DNA of 49,768 bases from Ignavibacteria bacterium (lineage in GTDB: Bacteria; Bacteroidota; Ignavibacteria; Tepidaquicellales; OLB5): positions 1 to 49,768 of the forward strand of contig JAUQWQ010000057.1 of the NCBI GenBank assembly GCA_030835085.1. The letters are read 5' to 3'. Position 1 is the first letter of the stretch. Each line of letters starts with the position of its first letter. Under the pieces are notes generated by a model, which did no database searches, was not told the origin of the DNA, and saw only the letters and a list, made by a program, of their open reading frames with translations. The translations under genes were made by a program, and so were the position numbers. This document shows positions 34,480 to 43,087 of the stretch, in pieces.

Positions 34480-35951
34480 AAAAGTATATTCTGCTCATAT
34501 TATTGATAAGCTGTTCCATTAGTGCTCAGACTATACGGGTTGGGGCAAAACATTTTAATGAATCGTATATACTGGCGGAGGTCATTGCCCAGTTAATGGA
34601 ATCAAACGGATTCAAAGTGGAAAGGAAATTCAATCTCGGCGGAACGCTTGTATGTTTTGAATCACTTAAAAATAACCAGATAGATGTTTACCCGGAATAC
34701 ACCGGCACTATCAGCGAAGCAATATTAAAGCTTTCCGATAAACCGGGTATATTTGATCTGAATGAGAAACTGAAAAACGAACACGGACTTGAAATTACCG
34801 GAAGTTTTGGATTCAATAACACATATGCATTTGCAGTAAAGAAGAAAATTGCGGAAAAATACAATCTTGTAAATATTTCAGATCTGAAACCGCATCCTGA
34901 GATCAAAGCAGCTATGAGCTATGAATTCATAAAACGAAAAGATGGCTGGGAAAATCTTGCTGAAATGTATAATTTAAACATTAAACCTGTGGGAATCGAC
35001 CACGGGCTGGCATACCAGTCGCTGGATGAAGGTAAAATTGAGCTGACTGATGTTTATTCCACCGATGGCGAAATAAGCAAATATGACCTTGTTATACTTA
35101 ACGATGATAAAAAATATTTCCCTCAGTATATGGGTGTGCCGTTTATGCGGCAGGAAATTGATCCAAAAGCCAAAGAACTTATCCGGTCTCTGGCAAATAC
35201 AATTAATGACAGCTTGATGCGTTCAATGAACTCCAAAGTTCTGTATGAAAATAAAAGTTTCGGCGAAGTTGCAAATGAATTCCTGAAAACCAGTAATTTA
35301 ATTAGCAGCGGTGTTGAATATAAAAAAACATCTGCAGCAGATGAAATCCTGCATAAAACACTCCGTCACCTGCAGATTACATTTATTTCATTGCTGCTGG
35401 CAATAATAATTGCCTTCCCGGTTGGTGTATTGCTCTCAGCAATTCCTGCAATATCAAAACCAGTGTTATATATTGCGGGACTTCTGCAAACAATACCATC
35501 TATCGCTTTGCTTGCAATAATGATACCGGTCTTTGGCATTGGGATAGTCCCCGCTGTAGCTGCCCTGTTTTTGTATGCTCTGCTGCCGATATTAAGGAAT
35601 ACTGTTACAGGTATTTATTCCGTTGACCCGGTTATAAAAAAGGTCGCTTCCGGCATGGGTCTCACTGCATGGCAAAAACTTAAATATGTCGAAATCCCAA
35701 TGGCAATGCCCGCAATATTTGCGGGCGTAAAAACCGCTGCAGTAATAAATATCGGTACCGCTACACTTGCAGCATTTATTGGAGCCGGCGGTCTGGGCGA
35801 ATTCATTGTAACTGGACTTGCTTTGAATGATACATCGCTTATTCTGAAGGGCGCAATCCCTGCAGCTTGCCTGGCAATTTTAGTTGAATTTCTATTTGAG
35901 ATATTAGAGCAGCTTTTAATTCCGAAACATTTAAAACAAAAGACATCATAA
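34476..35951 (+). CDS. Fused substrate-binding protein and permease of QAT-type ABC importer (candidate EgtU)
   Basis: A 491-residue fusion. A signal peptide (about 1-18, SCSISAQ) leads to an OpuAC/ProX-type binding domain (about 19-280) with VGAKHFNESYILAEVIAQL, QIDVYPEYTGT and GVPFMRQEIDP. A permease domain follows (about 290-480), with helices and the EAA-like loop around SGMGLTAWQKLKYVEIPMAMP and the GAGGLGEFIVTG end. In the described EgtU and OpuABC fusions the permease comes first and the binding domain last; here the order is reversed. The gene overlaps the ATPase gene by 4 nt. The substrate is inferred from proximity to egtB and egtD. Confidence 0.86.
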   Translation: MKKYILLILLISCSISAQTIRVGAKHFNESYILAEVIAQLMESNGFKVERKFNLGGTLVCFESLKNNQIDVYPEYTGTISEAILKLSDKPGIFDLNEKLKNEHGLEITGSFGFNNTYAFAVKKKIAEKYNLVNISDLKPHPEIKAAMSYEFIKRKDGWENLAEMYNLNIKPVGIDHGLAYQSLDEGKIELTDVYSTDGEISKYDLVILNDDKKYFPQYMGVPFMRQEIDPKAKELIRSLANTINDSLMRSMNSKVLYENKSFGEVANEFLKTSNLISSGVEYKKTSAADEILHKTLRHLQITFISLLLAIIIAFPVGVLLSAIPAISKPVLYIAGLLQTIPSIALLAIMIPVFGIGIVPAVAALFLYALLPILRNTVTGIYSVDPVIKKVASGMGLTAWQKLKYVEIPMAMPAIFAGVKTAAVINIGTATLAAFIGAGGLGEFIVTGLALNDTSLILKGAIPAACLAILVEFLFEILEQLLIPKHLKQKTS

Positions 35952-35954
35952 ATT

Positions 35955-36287
35955 ATGCAGGGAGTACAATTACTTGAACACAATTACCCGCTTTATATAG
36001 CTCTGTGGTTCGTTATGACTGTTTTTATTCTATGGTTTTTCCGCTTCATGACAAGGAAAATGAGAGATACCGACGACAGGCAGACAAAGAGTTCGCTATT
36101 TACTATTACAATTTTACTGGGACTGCCAATGATACTTGCAATTGTCGTCGGTCCGTTGTTTTTTTTAATTGGTGATAAAAATATGGAATCAACATACAGG
36201 TATTTATGGATAGGACTTATTGGAATATTCTTAATATACTTCATATTCAAACAAAGAAATCCAAATTCAGGTAATGAAAGAAAGTGA
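35955..36287 (+). CDS. Small membrane protein, unknown
   Basis: A 110-residue protein with three hydrophobic segments (about 12-30, 48-72 and 82-101) and a basic loop, RFMTRKMRDTDDRQTK. I do not recognise the family. It starts 3 nt after the transporter fusion and overlaps the following Nudix gene by 14 nt, so it sits inside the same operon. A role with the transporter is possible but unsupported. Confidence 0.68.
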   Translation: MQGVQLLEHNYPLYIALWFVMTVFILWFFRFMTRKMRDTDDRQTKSSLFTITILLGLPMILAIVVGPLFFLIGDKNMESTYRYLWIGLIGIFLIYFIFKQRNPNSGNERK

Positions 36288-36744
36288 AGACATTCGGGTT
36301 TCAGCCAAAGCAATTATCGTAAAAGGTAATAAGCTGCTTACGGCCAAGAAAGAAGATGAAAATGGATTCTTCTATACAATACCGGGAGGTGGTCAGAATC
36401 ACAGCGAAAATTTAGAGCAGGCATTAGTGCGGGAGTGCCTCGAAGAAGTTTCGGTTGAAATTAAAATGAAACGGCTGCTTTTTATCAGGGATTACATCGG
36501 GGCAAATCATGAATTCCCCGAACATGCTGCAAGGAAAGTCCACCACCTGGAAATAATGTTTGAAGCGGAAATTATAAACGGTACCCCCGAAAACGGCAGC
36601 GAGCCTGATAATGGACAGCTTTCAGTTGAATGGCTGCCGCTAAATGAACTGGAAAAATTCAGACTCTACCCTAAAGTATTGATAACACATTTGAAGAATT
36701 TCAGTGAATTCAAAGAAGCTGTTTATCTGGGTGATGTGAATTGA
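36274..36744 (+). CDS. Nudix hydrolase
   Basis: A 156-residue Nudix enzyme. The box is clear: GGGQNHSENLEQALVRECLEE, followed by VSV in place of the usual xGU end. Upstream is KGNKLLTAKKEDENG, and the region after the box has RDYIGANHEFPEHAARKVHH, typical of a nucleotide or ADP-sugar pyrophosphohydrolase. It is the last gene of the transporter operon, overlapping the previous gene by 14 nt, and ends at a strong terminator. The substrate is unknown. Confidence 0.88.
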   Translation: MKESEDIRVSAKAIIVKGNKLLTAKKEDENGFFYTIPGGGQNHSENLEQALVRECLEEVSVEIKMKRLLFIRDYIGANHEFPEHAARKVHHLEIMFEAEIINGTPENGSEPDNGQLSVEWLPLNELEKFRLYPKVLITHLKNFSEFKEAVYLGDVN

Positions 36745-36775
36745 TTTGAAGAAACTGATTTTAATTACATTCAAC

Positions 36776-36803
36776 AAAAAACCCGGCAATTAGCCGGGTT
36801 TTT
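36776..36803. terminator. Bidirectional rho-independent terminator
   Basis: ACCCGGC, AATTA, GCCGGGT flanked by five A and four T. It serves both the transporter-Nudix operon and the converging nuoA-nuoB genes. Confidence 0.9.
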
Positions 36804-36824
36804 ATTATCCTGCAAAAATCTGTA

Positions 36825-37334
36825 TTAGCTTAACATTTCTTTTACGGTCTGATCAAACAGTTTATGTTTTTTCTTACCTATTTTTTCCTGGATCTGGATC
36901 AGCCCCTGTATCAGTGCATCGGGTCTCGGGGGACAGCCTGCAACATAAACATCAACCGGCAGGAACTGGTCAATACCCTGAACAACTGAGTAGCTTCTGT
37001 ACATTCCCCCTGAAGATGTGCAAGCACCCATTGCGATGCAGTATTTCGGTTCGGGCATCTGGTCCCATATTTTGCGGACAACCCACGCCATTTTATAGGT
37101 AACAGTACCTGCAACTATCATCAGGTCTGATTGCCTTGGTGAAAACCTGAATACCTCACTGCCAAAGCGTGATGCGTCAAATCTTGCGGCTGCAAAAGCC
37201 ATCATCTCAATGGCGCAGCAGCTAATACCCATCGGCATCGGCCAAACTGAGTTTTTTTCAGCCCAACCAAGAATATCACTTATCTTGGTTGTAAAAAAAC
37301 CTTCGCTTTGTAAACTTGAATTCAGATCAGACAT
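36825..37334 (-). CDS. nuoB: NADH-quinone oxidoreductase subunit B
   Basis: The complex I subunit that holds iron-sulfur cluster N2, which passes electrons to quinone. The 169-residue protein has the cluster ligands Cys39 and Cys40 ([11 protein letters not shown]), Cys105 ([10 protein letters not shown]) and Cys134 ([11 protein letters not shown]). The length is normal. It follows nuoA by 15 nt, but the next gene downstream is convergent, so nuoC and the rest of the complex I genes are not continued here. The cluster is therefore split. Confidence 0.96.
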   Translation of the reverse strand: MSDLNSSLQSEGFFTTKISDILGWAEKNSVWPMPMGISCCAIEMMAFAAARFDASRFGSEVFRFSPRQSDLMIVAGTVTYKMAWVVRKIWDQMPEPKYCIAMGACTSSGGMYRSYSVVQGIDQFLPVDVYVAGCPPRPDALIQGLIQIQEKIGKKKHKLFDQTVKEMLS

Positions 37335-37349
37335 ATATACCTTTTAATT

Positions 37350-37718
37350 TTAATTCCATTTTAATGAACCTTTGCGCAGGATATAAAAATATCCTATCAG
37401 CAGCAGCCCGATAAATACCATCATTTCAACAAGCGCGTAAGTAAGCATGGCACCTTCAAAACTCCTGAAAGTAACTGCCCATGGATACATAAATACTATT
37501 TCAATATCAAACAGTATAAACAGCATTGTTACCATGTAATATTTAACAGAGAACTTAGAGTGTGCGGTTCCATACGGTTCCACACCGCTTTCGTAAGTTG
37601 ACATCTTTTCCGTATTTGGCTTCTTGGGACCAAGTACTTTTGATACTATGACATTTACAACAGCAAAGCCAACGGCTCCTGCCATCATAAGTAATATTGG
37701 TACGTAGGATTCTAACAT
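37350..37718 (-). CDS. nuoA: NADH-quinone oxidoreductase subunit A
   Basis: A small membrane subunit of complex I, 122 residues from the ATG at 37718. A longer reading from 37754 is possible, but the shorter start gives the usual amino end (MLESYVPILLMMAGAVG). Three helices are visible, and the conserved loop KMSTYESGVEPYG precedes the FSVKYYMVTMLFILFDIE motif. It is paired with nuoB only. The upstream region carries TTTTG, 19 nt, TATTTTTG, a good Bacteroidota promoter match, ending 6 nt before the ATG. Confidence 0.94.
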   Translation of the reverse strand: MLESYVPILLMMAGAVGFAVVNVIVSKVLGPKKPNTEKMSTYESGVEPYGTAHSKFSVKYYMVTMLFILFDIEIVFMYPWAVTFRSFEGAMLTYALVEMMVFIGLLLIGYFYILRKGSLKWN

Positions 37719-37724
37719 AATATG

Positions 37725-37756
37725 CAAAAATAGCAAAATATTAATATTATTCAAAA
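37725..37756 (-). promoter_or_regulatory. Candidate promoter (TTTTG-N19-TATTTTTG) for nuoA
   Basis: The -33-like TTTTG at 37752-37756 and the -7-like TATTTTTG at 37725-37732 are separated by 19 nt, within the Bacteroidota spacing. The box ends 6 nt before the nuoA ATG, which implies a leaderless transcript. Confidence 0.5.
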
Positions 37757-37787
37757 CATAAAAATTTGGACAAAATACCCGTATGTA

Positions 37788-37820
37788 ATGAAAAAGAACG
37801 TCTGTGAAAGCACGTTCTTT
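37788..37820 (-). terminator. Rho-independent terminator of the DUF695-RraB gene
   Basis: AAAGAACGT and ACGTTCTTT form a perfect 9-bp stem with a 10-nt loop; on the minus strand it continues into a T-rich tail (TTTTTC when the stem end is included). Confidence 0.75.
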
Positions 37821-37867
37821 GATCAGGTTCGGAAATAATCAATTATTTTTGATATTATATGGATATC

Positions 37868-38638
37868 TTATTTTTTGTTTGTTATCAGTTTTGTTTCCCA
37901 CCCGTCGTAATTTCCTCCGTGCTGTTCCGCCAGGTCATAAAGCAGGGAAGTGTAATCAAGTACATCATGATAAGTGACAGGATCATTCCTCGTCAACCTT
38001 ATGCTCAGCGGAAAGTCCTTTCGGGCTTCATCTTTCCTTTCAGATGTGACCCTGTAATCAAGCTTTTTGGCTTCCTCAATAAAAGAGTTTTTGTTCTCTT
38101 CTGATTTGAAATAAATATAATGATCAACATCACGCGTAACAGTCAAAATATCACCCTTGGAACTGAGATGTTCAACTACACGCCTGTTCATTATAGTATG
38201 CATTTCATATTTTGTGGGGTATAGATGCTTGAAGTACTGATCCCACTTGCTGTCTGCTTCAAAGTATATTTCATATTCGTAGTTACTAAATTCATTCATA
38301 ACATCTTTGACTGTTTTCTTCATTTCTTTATTATTTGCAGCATAAAAGTAAAATATCCTGGCACCATCACATGTTTCCCGCCCTGCAAAAAGCGCACCGA
38401 AGGGTTTGGTAACTGCATCGGAAATCTTATCTTCTATCCCGAAAAGAATTTCACTTTCTTCCTTTGAAGAAAATCCGTTATCCTGCGGGTCGTTCATAGT
38501 GATAATTATTGTCAACAGATAGTTTTTATCACTTAAGGGAGCAATCTTATTTAATCCCAGGTCAAGATACATTGAAGCAGGTGAGCCGTCAAGCTCTGTG
38601 AAGTAAAAATCCCAGTTAGCTTTATATTCTGTTTTCAT
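37868..38638 (-). CDS. DUF695 and RraB-like domain protein
   Basis: A 256-residue cytosolic protein. The N-terminal half (about 1-130) fits DUF695, with NWDFYFTELDGSPASMYLDL, then LLTIIITMNDPQDNGF and the RIFYFYA strand. The C-terminal part (about 165-250) resembles the RraB domain, the inhibitor of RNase E, with DVDHYIYFKSEENKNSFIEEAKKLDY and a final LYDLAEQHGGNYDGWET. The ATG at 38638 is chosen over 38659 because it clears the stop of the gene upstream. A role in protein-protein inhibition of an RNase is only suggested by the fold. Confidence 0.78.
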   Translation of the reverse strand: MKTEYKANWDFYFTELDGSPASMYLDLGLNKIAPLSDKNYLLTIIITMNDPQDNGFSSKEESEILFGIEDKISDAVTKPFGALFAGRETCDGARIFYFYAANNKEMKKTVKDVMNEFSNYEYEIYFEADSKWDQYFKHLYPTKYEMHTIMNRRVVEHLSSKGDILTVTRDVDHYIYFKSEENKNSFIEEAKKLDYRVTSERKDEARKDFPLSIRLTRNDPVTYHDVLDYTSLLYDLAEQHGGNYDGWETKLITNKK

Positions 38639-38648
38639 TTTAATTTTA

Positions 38649-39893
38649 TTATTTAACAAGCATCATCTTTTTTGTATCTGTAAAACCCGATCCTGTCATT
38701 TTACAGAAATAAATCCCGCTGGGTCTTCCGGCAGCATCCCATGATACATTGTAACTTCCCGGTTTTAATTCACTCTGTATCAATTCGTCGATTTTTTCAC
38801 CAAGCAAATTAAAAACTGCAATTGTTATGAACCCGGTTTCAGCTAGTTTAAAACTTATGTTTGTTTGCGGATTGAAAGGATTAGGGTAGTTGCAGTCTAT
38901 TCCGGATTCCCCGGGTATTACTTCTGATGTATTTGTAAGCCCGACAAAGGAACCGCCTCCGTTGGTTGTGTAAAGAATTGTGCCTGAATTACCCACAGCG
39001 TAACCTGTTGTGTTTGAATTGAAATTAAAATCAATAGCTCTTATGTGATTTGTTGTGCCTGAAGTTATCTGGTACCAGTTAACTCCCGCATTTGTTGTTT
39101 TGTATAATTTCCCGCCTATTCCGCCTGCGTATCCCAATTGCTCGTTAACAGGGAAGTTAAGTGCGTAAAATGCCCCTGTACCTGCAATTGAAGTTTCTAT
39201 CCAGTTCACACCACCGTTGGTTGTTCTGAAAATTTTACCGCTTGAAGCAGAAAAACCGGTATTGTTATTAATAAATGCCAGGCACTGAACTGCATCATTT
39301 GTCGAAAATTGCTCAGCCCAGAGTCCTCCTCCGTTTATAGTTTTTAAGATATAACCTTTATTTGTTGCTGCATCAAATCCGCACATATATCCTATCAAAG
39401 CATTTGTGAATTGAATACCGTAGTTACCTGAATTTGAATAGATGTTATTTTCCTGCACTGTCCAGTTAGTTCCGCTATTGGTGGTTTTAATTACTGTATC
39501 GGTACTTCCGCAAACCCAGCCTATGTTATCATTCAGAAAGTAAGCTGTGTTCCAAAACCTGTTTGGCACTGTCATTTTAACCCAGTTTGTTCCGGAGTTT
39601 GTTGATTTTAAAACCAGCGCATTACCCGTTGCCCAAACAGTTGTTGGACCAGATATAACAACATCGCTGAGTGAATTTTCGGGTAACGGGTACGCTATGT
39701 TGAGCCAGTTTGTACCGCTGTTTGTGGTTTTGTAAATTTTACTTCCTGCAACCGATACAACAACAGGCAGAGAGGAAAAACATGTTATCCCGCTGAAAGT
39801 TCCTGTTGTCCCGGAAGTTTGGGGCATCCATTGTGAAAACTGTATCGATGAAATGAATATTGAACAGAGAATCAGTAATTTTAGTATTTTCAT
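38649..39893 (-). CDS. YCF48/BNR-repeat beta-propeller protein with T9SS sorting domain
   Basis: A 414-residue secreted protein from the ATG at 39893, which begins the signal peptide MKILKLLILCSIFISSI. It has at least six repeats of the type TTNSGTNW (also TTNGGVNW, TTNAGVNW), the YCF48/BNR motif that marks blades of a beta-propeller. A T9SS sorting domain fills the last 80 residues (NYPNPFNPQTNISFK, VFNLLGEKIDE, SGIYFCKM). Related propellers are adhesive or carbohydrate-binding, but no catalytic residues are visible. It is followed by the DUF695-RraB gene 10 nt later. Confidence 0.85.
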   Translation of the reverse strand: MKILKLLILCSIFISSIQFSQWMPQTSGTTGTFSGITCFSSLPVVVSVAGSKIYKTTNSGTNWLNIAYPLPENSLSDVVISGPTTVWATGNALVLKSTNSGTNWVKMTVPNRFWNTAYFLNDNIGWVCGSTDTVIKTTNSGTNWTVQENNIYSNSGNYGIQFTNALIGYMCGFDAATNKGYILKTINGGGLWAEQFSTNDAVQCLAFINNNTGFSASSGKIFRTTNGGVNWIETSIAGTGAFYALNFPVNEQLGYAGGIGGKLYKTTNAGVNWYQITSGTTNHIRAIDFNFNSNTTGYAVGNSGTILYTTNGGGSFVGLTNTSEVIPGESGIDCNYPNPFNPQTNISFKLAETGFITIAVFNLLGEKIDELIQSELKPGSYNVSWDAAGRPSGIYFCKMTGSGFTDTKKMMLVK

Positions 39894-39923
39894 TTTTTGA
39901 ATTGTTTGGATTTTTAATTTCAT

Positions 39924-40256
39924 ATTTAAAATTCATTATTTCATCAAAAATACTTATAGTCATCACTTCAATTCAAAGAATGTAATTCTGAGTTTTTATC
40001 ATCAAAAATATTAACGTGGGGTATTAATCAATGATATATCCGCTGTACACCATTTATTTACAGTATCTTACAAGCGGAAACAATTTATCTGAAATTGGTA
40101 TTCGAAGGTAAAGGAAAAGTTTTGATTAAAGTTTCGGTAAAAATATGATTGATAATAACAATGTAATAGAAAAATCAGTGAAACAGGGCAGATTATGCAG
40201 CTTTATTGTTTTTAAAATTAGTGTTTTTTTTAAAATCTATGTTTATACAAACCAAG
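39924..40256. other. Non-coding gap upstream of the YCF48-type gene
   Basis: About 330 nt with no convincing gene on either strand. It is AT-rich, with no clear terminator, palindrome or promoter box. It separates the end of the acyl-CoA ligase gene from the start of the YCF48-type gene, both on the minus strand. Confidence 0.5.
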
Positions 40257-42056
40257 CTAGATGTAAAAACTATCTATCAATTCTTTATGTTTTTCCTCAA
40301 TTACTTTACGTTTAAGCTTTAAAGTCGGAGTTAACTCGCCGCTTTCAATTGTAAAAGGCGTATCAAGTAATGCGAATTTCCGAACACGTTCATATTTTGC
40401 CAATGGCTTTTGCAGTACATCAATTTCTGATTCAAAGAAATTATGAATAATGTCATTATCTGTCAGGTCGCTTAATTTACTGAATTTAACGTTAAGTTTC
40501 TTTGCAAGGCCCTCAAGCATGTCCGGGTCTGGTACTATCAGAGCTGTAACGTAATCTTTCTCATCAGATGCGAATGAAATTACCTGGCTGATGTATTCTG
40601 AGCGCTCAAGGTTCTCTTCTATGTGAGTGAGAGAAATATATTTTCCTGTGGCAGTTTTGATAAGTGTTTTTTTGCGGTCAGTTATTTTCAGCATGCCGTG
40701 TTTATCAATTACTCCTATATCACCTGTATGCAGCCAGCCGCCTATTATCATTTCATCAGTATCTTTCTGATTCTTAAAATAACCCAGCATAACATTATCA
40801 CCCTGTACAAGTATCTCGCCATCAGGGGCGATTTTTACATTTACGTTCTCAAGCGGGGGACCCACCGTGCCGAATTCGTTATTATCAAGCCTGTTTACAG
40901 AAATAACCGGCGATGCTTCGGTCATTCCGTACCCCTGCAGTATGAGTATGCCAATTGAATCGAAGAACTCTGCAGTCTCTTTGCTCAAAGCCGAGCCTCC
41001 GGAAATAAAGAACTTTATCCTTCCCCCCGTTCTTTCCCTTATTAACGAAAATACTCTTTTATCCGCAAGTTTCCACAACGGATTACTTTTATTCTCTCTG
41101 AATGCTCTTCCTATTTTTAAAGCGCGTTTGGTTATAGTTCGCTTCAGCAGGGGCATTTGTTCTATATTTTTTATTACCCTCGATGCTATTCTTGTAAACA
41201 GCATCGGAACAGCGAGTACTATGGTTGGCCTTATTTCCGCCATTTGTGCTGCAAGTGTATCGATATTCTTTGCATAATATATCTTCGCGCCTTTTGAAAG
41301 AGGCACATAATACCCGCCGGTTCTTTCATATGTGTGGGCTAACGGCAGAAATGAAAGAAAAATATCATCCGGGTGGACCGGGAATGAATCAGTGCACTGC
41401 TTAACGTTTGCCAGCACATTTTTGTGCGAGAGGCATACGCCTTTAGGTACACCCGTTGTGCCCGATGTATATATAATTGTGAGCAGATCGTTAACGGATT
41501 GTTTGCCAGCCATATCAGTAAAGAATTTATCAGCTATATCATCACTATAAGCTGTTCTTTCATCCAGCAGTTCGCCATATATCAGCTCTTCAAAACTGAT
41601 AATATGTTCATGGGAATGATCAGTTTTGTTAAATGTAATAATTTTCTCGAGTTTGGGTAATTCATCGAATACAGCATTCACTTTTTCAGCCATTAGTTGT
41701 GTCGATACAAAACAAAGCCTGCTTTCTGAATGCTGAAGGATGAACCTTATCTGCTCTGATGTCATTGTAGGGTAAACCGGCACAGTAACTATTTGTTTTG
41801 AAATACACGCGAAATCAGTAATAACCCATTCAAACCTTGTTTCGGAAATTATTGCCGCTGTTTTCCCGGGCTTGATCCCATATTGCTCAATTGCTCTTGC
41901 CAGCAGGTAAGTAAGCTCTTTTAACTTACTGCCTGTAATATTCTTATACTCCTTGTTATTATCACTGTTATCTTTCCAGTATATCGCACCCTCGTTGCCG
42001 TATGTTTTACATACTGACTGGAAGAATTCCGTAAAATTATTGTAACCCAAATCCAT
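40257..42056 (-). CDS. Long-chain fatty acid-CoA ligase (AMP-forming)
   Basis: A 599-residue adenylate-forming enzyme that activates long-chain fatty acids. It has TIIYTSGTTGVPKGVCLSHKN (about 190-210, given here as YTSGTTGVPKG), then LPLAHTYERTGGYY, GYGMTEASPVIS, GWLHTGDIG and DRKKTLIKTATGKYIS near the carboxyl end. These are the marks of the FadD15/long-chain group rather than acetyl-CoA synthetase. It is monocistronic with no linked beta-oxidation genes. The chain-length preference is not readable. Confidence 0.93.
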   Translation of the reverse strand: MDLGYNNFTEFFQSVCKTYGNEGAIYWKDNSDNNKEYKNITGSKLKELTYLLARAIEQYGIKPGKTAAIISETRFEWVITDFACISKQIVTVPVYPTMTSEQIRFILQHSESRLCFVSTQLMAEKVNAVFDELPKLEKIITFNKTDHSHEHIISFEELIYGELLDERTAYSDDIADKFFTDMAGKQSVNDLLTIIYTSGTTGVPKGVCLSHKNVLANVKQCTDSFPVHPDDIFLSFLPLAHTYERTGGYYVPLSKGAKIYYAKNIDTLAAQMAEIRPTIVLAVPMLFTRIASRVIKNIEQMPLLKRTITKRALKIGRAFRENKSNPLWKLADKRVFSLIRERTGGRIKFFISGGSALSKETAEFFDSIGILILQGYGMTEASPVISVNRLDNNEFGTVGPPLENVNVKIAPDGEILVQGDNVMLGYFKNQKDTDEMIIGGWLHTGDIGVIDKHGMLKITDRKKTLIKTATGKYISLTHIEENLERSEYISQVISFASDEKDYVTALIVPDPDMLEGLAKKLNVKFSKLSDLTDNDIIHNFFESEIDVLQKPLAKYERVRKFALLDTPFTIESGELTPTLKLKRKVIEEKHKELIDSFYI

Positions 42057-42160
42057 GCAATTATAAATTTAGTTACAAAATTACTAATAAAATGATTGAG
42101 TTATTAATCAATTTTTTACGGAATTTCCAGTTTTCATTTGATATACGGTATTTGTCATTT

Positions 42161-42200
42161 GCCAATTAATAATTGTTCGTTGTTAATTGCTCATTGAATT
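42161..42200. repeat. Low-complexity CCAATTAATAATTG-type repeat
   Basis: A degenerate run built from AATTG, TGTTAATTG and TCATTG words, closely resembling 3534-3568. It lies in the divergent spacer upstream of the DUF481 gene, so unlike the others it is not at a gene end. Confidence 0.5.
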
Positions 42201-42305
42201 TCAGCAACAATCAGCATAATTTTTCCGTGTAAATTGAAGCTTTATTTGTTGTAAATATTGGCATATAGAGCTAAATTGCGTTCATAAAAATTTACGGAGG
42301 CAGAT

Positions 42306-43052
42306 TTGAGATCAATTGTATTTTTACTGTTATTATTAACGTCATCAGCAGTTATGGCTCAGGTGGTTAATATTGAATCGCGCAGAATGCGCTCAGACAC
42401 TACCGGGTGGATAGGTACAGCGGAAGCGAGCTTCCAGTTCTCAAAATCAGTTGATGAGATATTTGATCTCGGTGCTTTGATACATTTGCAGTTCAAAGGC
42501 AAAAATGACCTCTGGCTATTCCTTAATGAAATGAGGATAATCAAAGGAGCAGGTACACAGTTTGTCAATTCAGGTTTTGCGCACGTCAGATATAACAGGA
42601 AAGTCACAAAGGAGCTGTTAAGATGGGAATTTTTTACTCAGTACCAGTACAATAAAGCCCTTGAAGTGGGTCAAAGGGTACTTGCCGGAACGGGTCCGCG
42701 TTTTAAGCTGTATGACTCCGATAATTTCCGCGCTTATATTGCTTCACTTTATATGTATGAATATCAGGAATCGGTTGATAAACTCATTATTGAAAGGAAT
42801 CACCGCACAAGCAGTTATCTATCCTTTACGTTTGATTTCGACAGGGTGGAGTTCAGCAATACAATATACTTTCAGCCAAATATGCGTGATCTTAAAGACT
42901 ACAGGGTGCTTTCCCAATCTGATGTGATGTTTAAAATTTTCGAAAATCTAAAATTTAAAACAGGATTTAATTACAGGTATGATACCCGGCCATTCCCCGG
43001 CGTTCCAAAGACAACTTATTACCTGACTAACGGATTGAGATTTGAGTTTTAG
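42306..43052 (+). CDS. DUF481-like outer-membrane beta-barrel protein
   Basis: A 248-residue exported protein. It starts at TTG 42306, preceded by GGAGG, and has a signal peptide of about 18 residues (ending VMAQ). The rest is a run of amphipathic strands (GTAEASFQFSKS, FAHVRYNRKVTKELLRWEFFTQYQYN, GTGPRFKLYD, FNYRYDTRP) ending in an aromatic strand with terminal Phe, FEF. This is the pattern of DUF481 barrels in the outer membrane. No cargo can be assigned. It converges with the 499-residue unknown. Confidence 0.8.
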   Translation: MRSIVFLLLLLTSSAVMAQVVNIESRRMRSDTTGWIGTAEASFQFSKSVDEIFDLGALIHLQFKGKNDLWLFLNEMRIIKGAGTQFVNSGFAHVRYNRKVTKELLRWEFFTQYQYNKALEVGQRVLAGTGPRFKLYDSDNFRAYIASLYMYEYQESVDKLIIERNHRTSSYLSFTFDFDRVEFSNTIYFQPNMRDLKDYRVLSQSDVMFKIFENLKFKTGFNYRYDTRPFPGVPKTTYYLTNGLRFEF

Positions 43053-43057
43053 ATAAA

Positions 43058-43086
43058 CAGCTTGCATATTACGAATATATAAGCTG
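43058..43086. terminator. Weak hairpin between converging genes
   Basis: CAGCTT and AAGCTG pair with ATATT/AATAT inside, across a 2-nt symmetric internal loop. There is no T-run, so a terminating role is only a guess. Confidence 0.3.
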
Positions 43087-43087
43087 C

